NCBI GenBank assembly: GCA_033239525.1
Contig: BSYO01000033.1
Location: forward strand, 11,628,901-11,692,900
Source: Nepenthes gracilis
Taxonomy: Eukaryota > Streptophyta > Magnoliopsida > Caryophyllales > Nepenthaceae
Reading direction: 5' to 3'
DNA length: 64,000 nucleotides
The position numbers and the translations under genes were made by a program. Below the pieces are notes generated by a model. The model did no database searches. It was not told the origin of the DNA and saw only the letters and a list, made by a program, of their open reading frames with translations. This document shows positions 1 to 12,125 of the stretch, piece after piece; the first letter of the stretch is position 1, and each line of letters starts with the position of its first letter.

Positions 1-756
1 TACCAGTGTAAAACCTTCGAACTACCAATAAAACTTACATGCATGTATAAAATAAATAGATGGGCTGCATAAAAATAATATGCATGTAAAAGAAAATCTC
101 CAAACAGTACCCAAACATTATCAGACATGAAATTAGACCAAAGATAGGACTAGAGGATACTTGCCTCAACTTTATTCCAAGCAAATCTGCCAAAAGGATG
201 CTCCAAGGTACCCGAATCGGACAATTCTCTCTCCTGCTGGTGCGCACCCCTTTCTCTCTCCACCCTTTCTCTCTCCTACTTCGCGTGCGCCTCTGCCTCT
301 CTCTTCATCCTCCTCCTTCGCTGACACACCTCCGACACGGGTAACGGTGGCGACCACGGCGGCAGCACCCAGCGACGGCGACGCATGTGGCTGTCGGTAG
401 CATCCTCTCTCTCTTCACCATCCCTCAACCTATTTTTCCACAATTCAACCGATTACTCTCAAAATCGGCACATGCAACCCCAAAATCAGCATCCACAAGG
501 AAAATAGAAGGATTTACTTGCCTCGATTTCACCGATTTCCTCCGGCAACGGTGGCGAACAAACGGCAACCGTTTTGCTTCGATTCGAGATTTCTCCCTCT
601 ACATACACCGAAGCACAAAATGGAAGATGACATCACGGAAAGAGCTTCGTCAGCTTCCATTTCCGGCATCGGCGGCAACCACGCCGGTCTCCCTCCCTCT
701 CCTCTTTTCCCCTCTTCTTCTTCCCACCTTTCTCTCTCCCCGATCCCTGATTCTCC

Positions 757-796
<40 letters not shown>

Positions 797-983
797 CCCT
801 TTTCTTTTATTTTAAAATCCAAATTGATACTCAGACGATAGCACAGGCGCACTTCAGGTGACAGCCCAACTAATCCAAATATTCTCCACAATTTTACAAT
901 ATTTAATAAATTTTTGTCATGCCTAAATTACCCAAAATCACAATTAATATTAAAATAATCCAAACGGGATCCGGGATATTACA
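1..983. mobile_element. LTR 3' end, Ty3/gypsy-like, cut by window edge
   Basis: The stretch ends in a CCGGGATATTACA terminus typical of plant gypsy LTRs, and copia coding sequence begins immediately after it. Its internal layout (pyrimidine-rich CTCTCTCC blocks, then a trinucleotide repeat, then an AT-rich tail) resembles the solo LTRs at 31383-33394 and 59417-61369. The 5' end lies outside the window, so no target duplication can be tested. It probably inserted into the copia element to its right. ORFs here, including one ending in a run of tyrosines, are products of the low-complexity sequence. Family assignment is inference. Confidence 0.45.
757..796. repeat. (ATT)n microsatellite
   Basis: An uninterrupted TTA/ATT trinucleotide tract of about 13 units inside the LTR-like sequence. 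It accounts for the poly-isoleucine and poly-tyrosine runs of the overlapping open frames. Confidence 0.95.
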
Positions 984-2905
984 AATATAATCAACCCCAT
1001 GTGTTTGCAATACCCCTTTGCCACTAATCGGGCCTTTAACCTTGCTACAAAGCCATCCGCATTGACTTTAACTACAAATACTCATTTATAGCCAATGGTT
1101 TCTTTCCAAATAATAGAGGAACCAAATCCCATATTTGATTCTGCTTAGGGGCAAACATGTCCTCCTCCATAGCAACCAACCAACCAACCAAAGAGGAAAA
1201 TTGCTTCGAAAACAGTCTCAAGGCATAGTAAGAGAGTCCAAGGCAGACACAAAAGCAAATGACATGGTCGAAACATGAGTATACGGAATAGCATTAGACA
1301 TATGATATTTGGCACAACTACAATGATCTTTTCATATTACAATCAGTAGATCTAGGTCGGCTCAAGAGCATCTACGTGAGAGGAACCAAACACCAGAAGG
1401 GATCAATGAACTTAGATTTGAGAAATCGAAAGCAATGCTGGAGGGGGGAAGACAAATTGTGATGCATGACTTTATAGACAAAGAGCCTATTATCATAAAA
1501 TTCATGAATAGATGAGAGACCAGAAGAAAAAAAGTCGTGAAAATGAAATGGAGTACTTTTGCAACACAATATCAGAAAACACTAAAAGTAGTTCTAAGGT
1601 GGAGAGAAACATCAATACCCTTTTTTGAGTGTAGATATACCCAAGGAAAATACAGTTAAATGATTTTGTATTGAGTTTACATGTATGAGGTCAGATGTCT
1701 AGAATATAGCATACACCCAAAAACTCTTCATGGAATAGAGTGTGATGGTATATTAGGGAACAAAAGACGATTTCGGATATCTCCATGAAGCATTGTCAAG
1801 AACATACGATAAATAAGATAACAAATAGTTAATACAGCCTCATTCCATAAGAATTTAGGAACTCTCATGTGAAAGAAGAGGTCGAGCTACTTCTTACAAA
1901 TATCTATTCTCTCTACCACCCCATTTTGCTAGGGGGTATCAGAACACAAGGATTGACGAAAGGCGCCATGCTAGGACATTAATGTTGTAAATTGAGTAAA
2001 CAAGAATTTGTAGGCATTATCACTCTGTAGAGTCCGTATCAAAGAAGAAAATTGATTTAAAGCTCAGATAGAAGGCACCAATATATGAAAATAACTCGCA
2101 ATTACTTTTTATAAAATAAAACCAAATAATTCATGAACAATCATCAATAAAATTAACAAACTAACAAAATCCCATTTTAGAAGACACAGGACATGGAACC
2201 CAAATATCTAAATGAATGATCTCAAAAGAAGCCATCAATGTAGATAATATTCTCCATTAAGACGTTGATCAGTAATTCGAGATGCCAAGAAAGAAATAGT
2301 TTTGGTGTTAGTATTGTAAGATGCATTTAATACATCCTTAGTGGCCATTAAGTAATAATTGGATTAACACTTCCTAGGAAGACCAAAGAAATACACTAGT
2401 TGAACAATATCGAATATTACTCAAGTAATACTCAAACCAGCCAATAGTCGAATAATATCGAAGCACAACTAAAATAGACAATACAAAAATCATAAATAGA
2501 AATACTAAAGCACGACAATCACCAACAGGAATCAAAGAATGCCTTATCTCAGATCCAAAGAACACACGATCAAAGAAAACCATAGAGAAATCGAAGATCC
2601 AAATAATCGACCATAAAAGATTGAGACAAAAATACAAGAAATCCATATGGTAGCTAGGCTTCCTTCAATCAACCAACAAGAAACAGGAATCCCAGCGAAG
2701 CAATCCCACAAAACCGAGATGTCAAAACAGAAACCAAATCTAGGCTTTTGGTTCCAACAAACAAAACTGACAAAATTGGCAAATGAGAATTAAGGAAGCA
2801 CAAAATTACTATGCGGATTTTTTTAGGGGTGAGGAGACGCAACATTTCTCAAAGAAAAAATGACACCCATGGAGGTGGCTAGGGTTAGGTTCTGCTCTAA
2901 TATCA
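984..2905 (-). mobile_element. Truncated Ty1/copia retrotransposon (integrase and start of RT)
   Basis: Read on the minus strand, the part near 2050-1620 gives a decayed copia integrase: a SDNA motif, then DTP-QNGVVER, then a VFGC motif and a GY(S/Q)-KGY-like end. The part near 1195-985 gives the start of reverse transcriptase, with WDLVPL, VKVNADG and RLKARLVAKGY. Stops and frameshifts are frequent, so it is dead. A tRNA-Met-type primer site at 2894-2905 marks its 5' end, so the element runs right to left. Coding sequence stops abruptly at 984, where the neighbouring LTR begins; the rest of pol is outside the window or lost. The gag part (about 2100-2880) is too decayed to recognise. Confidence 0.8.
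2894..2905 (-). other. Primer-binding site, initiator tRNA-Met type
   Basis: The minus strand reads TGATATTAGAGC, two substitutions from the usual TGGTATCAGAGC. A TG dinucleotide follows directly on the plus strand at 2906, as expected if an LTR end abuts the primer site. The 5' LTR would therefore occupy about 2906 to 3130 or beyond, but its far end is not visible because no second LTR copy is present. Confidence 0.6.
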
Positions 2906-3570
2906 TGTAAACATGTAAGGTGATAGGAAAATAAAAGAGAACCCACACATCAGGGTTGGAGTCATTTACATACATAAGAAAACTACACCAAAAATAGAAT
3001 CATTTACATACATAAAAAAAACTATCCTAAAAAGGAAATATTCCACAACATATCCTAAAGCATATTTCCCTTTCAATCAAACAAATATTTCTCATTATAT
3101 TCTAGCAAAAATTATCAGATATCTCCATAACTCCATAATGGTCAAAACACAAATATACCACCATAGCTAAGTAAAAACAAAACTGCAATTCGTCAAACTA
3201 ACCCTTGATATATAATAAGGGAAGATTATTCTCATTATCAGAACAATGAAGCATTAATATATGTAAAATTTAGTACCACTTAACCTAAGTTATAGCTTTC
3301 TAGTGTTATATACAAATATTTACATGCATAAACCATTTCACATAAGCCATAATACAGTGTCATAAATGTGTGATGAGTGAAAAAGGAAAAGAAAGGACTG
3401 CCAGAGCAGAAGCAACAATAGCTTACAGAAGGAAAAATTCATCATTTGAGCAAACCAGAATTCTACAGCAAAACATATTTTTGGTAGGGAGTTTGCTACT
3501 CAGCCAGTCCACTAAAAATCACAAGGAAAAATAGCCACAACATAAGGACTGAGGAATATATACCTCCACT

Positions 3571-4120
3571 GCATTTTTCACATAGCTTGACATTTCAAAT
3601 TCACAAGGCCAAAGCAAAAAGATTGTGGGTAACAGATTAGCCAATTAAGCCCAGGAAAAGGAAAACAAAACAAAAAGTATAATAAAAACAGAGGAGATCC
3701 AAAAGAAAAACAGGTTGAAAAAAGTTTGATGTACACCTTGTTGCTTGAAACTTGGACAGTGCCTCTCTTAATAGAACCAGAGCTCTTGAATGCTTCCTCA
3801 AGCACTGCAGGAGTGACATTGAAATGCAATTCTGTCCCTTACCAAAATCAAGTGATGACATCAAGTATCAATAAGTACACTTCCACAAATAAATAAAAAT
3901 CCAAAAGATAAAGAGGAAAATAACTTACAACTCTGGGTAATTATAGTCATCCTTCTATTCTACTATATTTGAACTGCAAAATTGCATCTCAGCTACATGG
4001 GTGGAAAGTGAAGCAACCAACACTTGTCGCTCTTGCATCTTAACCACAGGGCTTGGAGGAGAAAGGGAAGGAGTGCTGGCAACACACTCCTCCATAACCT
4101 TATCCTGGAACAATCGGTTC
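3571..4120 (-). pseudogene. Partial duplicate of the G3BP-like gene (exons 5-7)
   Basis: Three exon-like blocks match the intact gene on the same strand. Block 3929-4120 matches exon 5: shared KMQE(R/Q)Q(V), proline-rich text and a NYPEL end for NYSEV. Block about 3736-3845 matches exon 6, the first half of the RRM: LEEAFKSSGSIKRG and VQVSSNK. Block 3571-3630 matches exon 7, the RNP1 region, with FCFGLVN. Intron sequence between and beyond the blocks is also similar (about 3360-3530 against 15770-15920, and 4120-4260 against 16650-16760), so this is a DNA-level duplication and not a retrocopy. Block 7 carries a one-base deletion that brings a stop, the donor after block 5 has lost its GT context, and no NTF2 or RGG exons accompany it. 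It is not functional. Confidence 0.8.
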
Positions 4121-4270
4121 AATTCAGCTTCCCTTTTGACAACATTCTTATAGCATCTGTGACTGACAAAGTTCATTAGGCACACATAATCTCCTACTGT
4201 GCAACCACCGAATAAAGCAATATTCAAAATCCCTCTTGTAATGCTCATATAATGGATATTTGGTGCCATT

Positions 4271-6040
4271 TACTATATATTCTAGGGGAAATTGGACTTA
4301 CGTAATACATCATGGACATAAATTTTGAGGTTAACTACATTAAAAAAAAAATAGCAAGATATGAATAATTGCATAAAAATAATTTGTTCATATAAGGAAT
4401 TGATTCAAACGATATATGATGTCTGAATTGGTAATCATACAAAATGTCTGGGTACCTTAGTTTCTCCATAACAGTCAAAACACAACCATACAACCATATC
4501 TAAGTTGTTCATCGAGTACAAAACCATAACAGTCAAAATAAGGAGTTTCTACAGGGATTATAATCCATTGAGTACACAATTTTTCATACCTAATCCAATT
4601 ATAAAACAAGTTGTTCAGCCTATTATTGAACGAGTTTCTATAGGGATTGTTGTCCTTTGAGTATAAAATTTTTTATGCCTAATCCAATTATAAAAACAAG
4701 TTGTTCAGCTTATTATTTACCCAACTTACTTGCAGACCCTCCTTCCTATTTCAAATCAAATGTCTATAGGATGCTGCATTTTCAAATCCTATTTCTTGCC
4801 TTCCATTGACTCACGTAGCAACACCAAAGGGTAACAATGTCAACCAGACCAGTTACAAGATGCTGCATTTTCAGCTCTCAGCACAAACTTATCAAGCCAT
4901 TATTCAAACAAGCTTATCATGTGTATTAAATTCGTTAGAGCACAAGTTCAACAAATCAATGTAATTCAGTATTTGAACAAAAAACTTGATTGAGTATCTT
5001 CTGCAATCAAGATCGCAATGCTTGACAAAGGTCATGCATCTTCTCCTACCATTGAGCAACTTAATCACTCGTCAAATACAATCCATAGCCAAGGGTTTCT
5101 AAATCAGTACCTTTGCTCCGCCACTAATCCTGCTAGAGTACTGGCAGTACGTAGCAACATGGCTTATATTCTTATGCTTCAAACAGAAACAGCGTACAAG
5201 TTGATTATGGTCCAAGGAAGCATAACAACATCCATCCTGCGAATTGGTGCCGAGCCATAATATCAATCGGAAGCTTATGTACCATGGTAACTGCTACATA
5301 ACACAACCCTCACTTTCTAAATTTGTGGCCTCAAGATATTTTGACATTCTCTTCAAGACCCTGAGCAGAATTTTTATCAATAAGGCTCACTCACAACTTC
5401 AGCTTATGAACTTCTAGCTCATCAAGGGCTGATACATTCTCATCAGGGGTATCCCAAAGCCAAACTATGCTACCGCAAAATATATAAAAAATAGTTCTAA
5501 TAATAGACTTACCACACTTTTATCACCTGCATTGCCGAATTTAACAGCTAAATGAGCATACAAAACCAATAATTTAACTCAAATACAACCCAAAATTTCC
5601 TACTATGAACAAGATATGGCCACAAGGGGAACTATGAAAATAATTACCTAAGTCCTTCCTTTCTTGAGGACAAGTACCACTATTATTAAATTCACTTGAT
5701 ATTGGCTAAGATACAAGGGCCAAAGATGGGTGGTGGTGATGTTTAAAAGTCCTATAAAAGGTTAAATAACAAGTCTATCATCTATTGAGCTAGGTACACA
5801 AATTTTCACTTGTTAAATCATCATTTAATAATGGTCATTTTCTGTTGCCTCAAATGTTTATTATGATATTATAGGAATAAAAAGCATAACAAAATAAGGT
5901 AAGATTACAATAGTTGCCCAATAACATATACAGATGATCCTTATTTTGTTAAAAACATGTATGCATTCAAAAGGTGAATCAGCAGTATGTGAATAGATAC
6001 AAATAATAGAAGTTTTCTTATCCATATATTGAAATGTGCA
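4271..6040. other. Intergenic, no gene recognised
   Basis: AT-rich sequence with only short open frames. Two related stretches (about 4490-4640 and 4620-4740) repeat a 'caagttgttcagc...taatccaattataaaa' theme in short pieces, which suggests a small local duplication. I see no coding domain, RNA gene or clear transposon termini. Confidence 0.5.
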
Positions 6041-6044
6041 GGTG

Positions 6045-8515
6045 GAAAATATAAAGGGTATAACCTACATAAAAGGTGGGATTTATCCATATTTTTTCTT
6101 CGTATATCTACGCTTTTTTCTTACAATGGCCAATTGTTATAAATTAGCCAAAAACTAGTTCTAGAGATACTACATTTACTCAATTATCTTAACATGCATT
6201 TCACCTTTGCACCACTAAGAAAGGGCAACAACACTCTCTCCTATGAATCTAACTGGCACAAAATACACTCAAATGGATAGTAAGATACACTTTTTTGAAT
6301 CTCATGTGCATCTATGATTATTGGATTTACCTCATCCATTCACTAAGTTTACCAAAACACTTTTTAAAAATAGTATTGCTAGCAACCCTCTGACCTCTTA
6401 ACAGTATCCAGCTGAAAACAACAACTAACTGATCCCATGGTACTGAAGTACAATTAAGGTTTGTTGTAATTGTGTATATTCAAGGTATGTACATGGGATT
6501 TTTTTTTTTCATAGTTACAAACTTTTAATGGCCAACAAGGACTCATGATAATTCTAAGCAGAAGAAAGCAGCATACTCGGCGGTTATCAAAGACTTCCAA
6601 AAGGTTCTCTTTCTATCCATTATTAGTTTGTCTGTTTCTCCCTCGACCGGTTCTCCTTTCCGTTTGATCCACCGAACAATAAAGGATTAAAAAGCAAAAA
6701 TAATTGCTTTGAGCTCTTACGATTGAAAATTGATAGTTAAACAAAGGAAAAAAGGAAGATTTTTCATTTCACCACTCCTTTCTCAATTCTCAATACACCA
6801 CAATTCCCATTCCTTCACCTCTGTCTGTCTCTTGGCATAGAGAAACAATAATTGAATATCTATCAAGCACAACCATGAAAGAATTCTCTGTCCTTATCTA
6901 TTGAACCCATTCTCTCTTTTCCTCATTTGTTTTCTCCTGGCCAACATCCTTGCATCAACTTCACACCTTACCTACCTCAAGCTCCTCTCTTTTCTCCCTT
7001 ATTTCTTCATCACCACCGTCACCATCCTTCCCCTCTCCCTCACCACCCCCATCCTCGACTATTCAAAAGAAAGAGACATTTTTAATGCTTACAACACTAT
7101 CTTAGAGCCAGCACCAAGGAAACAGAGAAGACAGGAGAAGAAGAACCTGAGCACTAGGTGGAACTTGAAGAGTGCAAAACGGTCTGGAGCATCGACAACA
7201 GATGTAAGAGAAAATCCAAAAAATGAACAAGGAAAACCCACTTCAACAATGATGGACATATCACATTCATTAGCCTATTCATTGACTCACTCCAAAATTT
7301 TGAAAAGGAAGAGAACGGAAGAAGGCCTAATACAGGAAAATGAACAAAGTATTCTTCTATTTCCCATCGTTTCACAATTCCCTAAGCGATTTGATTTTGG
7401 TTTCCCCCTATACTCCCCGAATTTTCTGTTATCAAAATTTTGGTCCCTCCAAGCACAATCCTGAACACTTGAAGCTCAACAAAGTGCCCCAATTATTCAT
7501 ATTCCTCATTATCTACTTTCCTTAATAGTTGCTCTAAGATAGTAACACAAGCATTAACAAAGTATCCTTGTTTCGAATTGCCAGGAACAAGAGTGGTAAA
7601 GAGGGAGAGGAGTAGAAGATGGGGGAGGAAAGAGGAGCCTCAAAAGTAAGAATGAGGAAGATAAATTTTAAAAAGTGGGTGGAAGAGAATAAATTAGCAA
7701 AAGATGCAGCACGTTGAGGCACTCTCCTGTGCCTGCGACAAGGTTGGTAAGCAGACCTGAAGCAGCCATTAGAGTTATTTTCTATTTAGAGGTTTTACTT
7801 CTTTGTGGAGCTTGAGAAATGGTATTCATTCATTGTTTCTCTATGCCAAGAGAAAGAGACTGGGAGAGAAGAAAAGGGAATGAGGTTAGAACTTAGAAAG
7901 CAAATGTGAAATAAAAATTCTGCCTTTTTTGTTTTGTTAAAAAAAAAAAAATTTGCTTTTAACAGGGGCTAAAATAAGTTAATTTGGGCAGATAGACCAA
8001 GTAACAATCGAAATAGGCCACATTTTCCTCCTACATTAAGGAGGAAAATGTATACATAACAAGGAAAAAAATGTACACATAACTTGTAAATGCATAACTA
8101 GGAAAAAAAAAATTCCCTGGTATATATAAACACAACGAAAGTCAATAGGACTACACCACCAAAGGATGGGTTGGTTGCTCTTTCTAGAAGGTCACCGCTT
8201 AGTAGTGCAAGAGGGATGTTAGCAGTGCATTTTAAAAGAGTGTTGGAATCTCACTTTGTGAATGGATAAGGTGAACACATTTTAGAAGTGTACTAAACCA
8301 TCCATTATGATTGTATCCTCTATTAATTATAGATTCATGAGAGTGTTAATAGTATTTCTCAATGATGCAAAGGTAAAATACATATAAGAATTAATGTAAA
8401 TCTCTCAAGAATTAATTCTTGACAAATATATAACGACTGGCCATTGTAAGGAGAAAGCCTGGATAAACACAGAACAAATAAGAATCACTCCCATTTTATA
8501 TGTAGATTATACCAT
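6045..8515. repeat. Large imperfect palindrome (inverted duplication, arms about 1.1 kb)
   Basis: The plus-strand sequence of 6045-7230 is recognisably similar to the reverse complement of 7400-8515. Anchors include CTTGGCATAGAGAAACAAT at 6831-6849 against its complement at 7835-7853, TTACAATGGCCA at 6121-6132 against TGGCCATTGTAA at 8440-8451, and ACTATCTTAGAGC in both arms near 7101 and 7538. The arms have diverged by indels and substitutions. The centre is near 7315. The inner part looks protein-derived: a hydrophobic, proline- and serine-rich stretch, then a 'NTIL' segment, then an acidic ELE motif. I do not recognise the family. A third, single copy of the inner part lies at 12490-12790 in an intron of the G3BP-like gene. 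The longest ORF here (6901-7464) lies over the arm and spacer and has no recognised domain. Confidence 0.75.
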
Positions 8516-9835
8516 TTATTTATGTATTCCCTAGACAATTTTATTTATGGACTTATCAGGGCTAGAAGGGACCATGTATTGTTTCAGAAACAAGCTTGAA
8601 CAAAAACAAAATATGCTTGTTTAACAAATGATTTGAGCTTAAACAAAGTTACGCTCGACTAGTTTGGTTTAAAAAAAAAAAATCATTTGAAAATTCGTTG
8701 AAAAGCACATTTGTATTTCTTAGAGACGTGTTTAAAAGGTTGTTTATGTTTACTCAAAGCTTCTTTCATCAGGAATATATATGTGACTTTTTTATAAAAC
8801 TTGGCTCAGTGTTAGTTCACAAATAAACATCTTCTATTTGTCCTCTAATTAGGGTTGAAAGATCAAATTCAGGAGGTCCACTAAAAGTTTGCAGGTGATT
8901 TACCATAGCTAAATAATCAAAAATTAGGACTTTTCAATCATTTGTGCCGTGTCTTTGGTATTATAGCTAACTTATTTCTAAGTGATACTTTCAACTGGAA
9001 CATAATTGCAACATATATTAATACCTGGCGTGCACAAACTCCTGGCGTTCGTCTTCCGAAGTCTGGATTCAATTACCGAGATCGCAGCAAAACCCTAGCG
9101 TGTAAGCTTCCTGAAAAACGGCACAACGAGAGAAGATCTTTTAATCAACCACACTTTATTTATATTTTTAAATCTTCGTCATTTAAATTATTTTTTTCTA
9201 ATAAAAATTATAAATTAAATTAATTATAACTAAAAAATTTATAATTTTTTTAAATTAAGAAAAAAACATTATGAATAAAAGGTTTTTTAAAAATATAAAA
9301 AAATAAGAATTAAACTTAAATTTTAATAACATAATTTTATTTTTATTTTTATTTTTATTAGAATTAAACTTTGAATTATATTATTTGAGTTGTATAAAGA
9401 AATTAAAATTTTTAGAGAAAAACAAAATAGGGATATGATTAATTTTTTTTAATTAATACATAAAAATTAAGAGAAATAAATAATCCAAATAAATTATATT
9501 TTTTAATATATATAAAATATTATTTTTAAATATAAATAATATTTTACAAATACATATATTTTTAGATAACATTTTTTAATTAAAATATCAACTTTATAAT
9601 TTTAAAATAATAATTTAATATGAATTTTTAAAAATAAATTAAAAAATACAAACTATAGTCAGTCCACATTCAGTTAATATTATCATATTAAATTTTATCA
9701 TATCTAATTAATTCTCAATCTCAAAATTATAATTTATTACTCTACATTAAAAAAAAAAATCATCTCACACTAATTTTTAATTCCAATTAATTAGAACATG
9801 CAATCCGAAGTTTAATTTCATCATGACAGCAAAGT
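8516..9835. other. Intergenic, very AT-rich, no gene recognised
   Basis: About 9200-9780 is almost pure A/T with long homopolymer runs. A short GC-richer island near 9030-9130 contains 'aaaaccctag', which is common in plant leader sequences, but I cannot attach it to an exon. Confidence 0.5.
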
Positions 9836-10082
9836 AAGATAAGATGGATCCGGGGGGTGTCCTTCAAAGGAGAAGGATCGTCCTTCTCTTCATCTGAACC
9901 GTCGGATATAAAATCCGACGGCCCACTCGTTTTAAATGGATAATATAACATAGACCATTCAATTTTAAATTTAATCATCCAAAACACGTAACCGTCGAAT
10001 TTTACATCCGACAGCCCAAATTAAGAGAAGAACGGTCCTTCTCCACTGGGAAGAAGGACGCCCCCTCAATCCAAGATAAGAT
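9836..10082. mobile_element. MITE with long terminal inverted repeats, 10-bp target duplication
   Basis: The 227-bp element at 9846-10072 starts GGATCCGGGGGGTGTCC and ends in the complement of GGATTGAGGGGGCGTCC. The inverted arms extend about 85 bp each and contain the shared blocks GGAGAAGGA, TCTTCTCTT-like and GTCGGAT-TAAAAT-CGACGG. It is flanked on both sides by the identical 10-bp direct repeat AAGATAAGAT (9836-9845 and 10073-10082). Long arms plus a 9-10 bp duplication fit a Mutator-like (MULE) MITE. The duplicated target is itself two copies of AAGAT, so a 5-bp duplication in a repeated target cannot be wholly excluded. It has no coding capacity. It lies just downstream of the G3BP-like gene. 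Confidence 0.85.
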
Positions 10083-10506
10083 ACTATCTCGGATATTTAA
10101 AATAAGCTCAGCCATTAAAAAAATAAAAAAAGTCTAATATTTAAAAAGCGAACATAATAAAATCCGTATAAATAACTTGAGAGTAAATGCAGTGACAGAG
10201 CTTAATGTCCAAAACGACCTCCATTCATTGTTACAGCAGTCCAAATAATACACAATAAGAATTGCAATCGGCCATGAATATTTCTCGACACAGCTTCCCA
10301 AGAAATGCAAGATGGCAAGAGTTCTCAAGAGCATATAAATTGTGGCCCCACCAAAAAAAAAATACGTATATATATATGTATAATAAGGCAGAACTCTATG
10401 CCAAGAAGGCCACCGACTCTACAAACTAGCAAAACTTTCGGACTTACAAATGGCTTGAAATTTAGAACTGGGTCTTTGGAAACTCCTTGGGCTTTTAACC
10501 ACACTC
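10083..10506 (-). other. Presumed 3' UTR and downstream flank of the G3BP-like gene
   Basis: Non-coding sequence directly after the stop codon on the minus strand. It contains several A/T-rich candidate polyadenylation contexts, but the site cannot be fixed from sequence alone. Confidence 0.5.
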
Positions 10507-12089
10507 TCAACCATGGCTAGCCTGTCCGCCACCGGCCCCACCAATGTGGTTGTTCCGCTGATATCCGTCGCCGCCACGGTTTTGGAACCCCCGGCTGTTG
10601 CCGCGGTTACTGAAATCACTTCTGTAGGTGTCGCTTCGGCCATAGCCCCTCCCTCCTCCGTAGTTTCCACGTCCTCTTGTGCCGCCCTCGTTCCGGAATC
10701 CAATGCCCCTTCCAGGAGGAAATCGACTGTGGTTGCTGCCTGCAAATAGATTTCCCAAAAAGAACAGTAGATGAAAACCTCTAGGAGACAGAATGATTCG
10801 CTGTGTTATGAAGGGAGCTGTTACAGTCCTCCCATGGCAACAATGGTGACAATCTGGACAGTTAAGATGATAAGACAAGCCCCATGAAAATTAACAGTCT
10901 GGGAGCCAAATGATTCTTTATGCTAGAACGGGAGTTGTTAGAGTCGTCCCATATTAGAGCCCCTTCCATGATGTTAGCTGTGAGGATTTCATCTATATAA
11001 TTTGGACGGCTAGGATTATAGAAATGGGCCAAAGAAAATGAACACAATCTGGGAGCAAAATGATTTGCGCCACTAGTAGGGGCCGTTTCAAGTCCTCGAG
11101 TTAGAATTTCATGTTGGCAACTTGGACAGTAAATATTATAAAATGAATCCAATGAAAATGAACACAAATGGGGAGCAAAATCATTCATTCCGCTAGAATG
11201 GGAGCTGTTAAAGTCCTATCTTTGAGCCCCTCTTATGCTGCTGATTGTGAGGATTTCATCCCTACAACATGGACGTTCAGGGAAACAAGATGGGTCGTTC
11301 AAAGAAAATGAACACACAATCAGGGGAGCCAAATGATTCGTTCCTCTAGGACCAAAGCTGCTGCAGTCCTTATTACATACTCCAAATAAATAGGATTTCA
11401 TGTTGGCAACTGAGACGACTAGGATTATACAATGGGTCAAACAAAAATGAACACAATCTGGGAACCATATTATTTACAGTCTTTCAATTTCAAAACTATT
11501 TCATACTCCTAACTGTAAAGATATTATTCTAGCAACTATGACAATTAGAATTATAAAATGTACCCAAGAAAAATGAACAAGATCCGGAAGCCAAATAATT
11601 TGTTCCTCCACAACTGGAGTTGTAATAGCTCTCCCATATTCTCAACAATTAAGATACTTTATCATTACAATATATTAAAATGTGTTAGACTCATCATATA
11701 ATCCGAAACAACTCCAAAATAGGATGAAATCCTAGCCGACTTTCCAGATTTATGAAGAACTACCTGCAGCTTTTCTTACTAGAGAAAACCGGAGCAGTTT
11801 CCAAAACCCAGACGTGATTTCCCAAACGGCAACAACCAACTAAAAAAATGTTTTACAATCATGAGAATAAAACCTCGAGAGTTAGTGGACTTCTTTTTCT
11901 CTATGCCAGCTTGCCGTCCACCAATTGTAATCGGTGAAGCCTGAAACATTGAGAAATAACAGCTTGAAGTTTAAGTGAAATCATTTCTGAGTGCTAAAGA
12001 CAGAAATTAAACAATATAAAATCAAAAATATACTTTTATTCTGTCTGAATTCCAGCATGCAGTTTTTTTTAGTTTTGCAACTTTTTTGG

Positions 12090-12125
<36 letters not shown>

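Noticed and set aside
518..841. ORF ending in a poly-tyrosine run
   Set aside because: Product of an (ATT)n tract in an LTR.
6901..7464. 187-residue ORF as a gene
   Set aside because: It lies across one arm and the spacer of a palindrome, the matching copies are frameshifted, and no domain is recognised.
10419..10749. Overlapping ORFs on both strands over the last G3BP exon
   Set aside because: Shadows of the Gly/Arg-rich coding exon; the true frame is fixed by the splice junction at 10739 and the RGG text.
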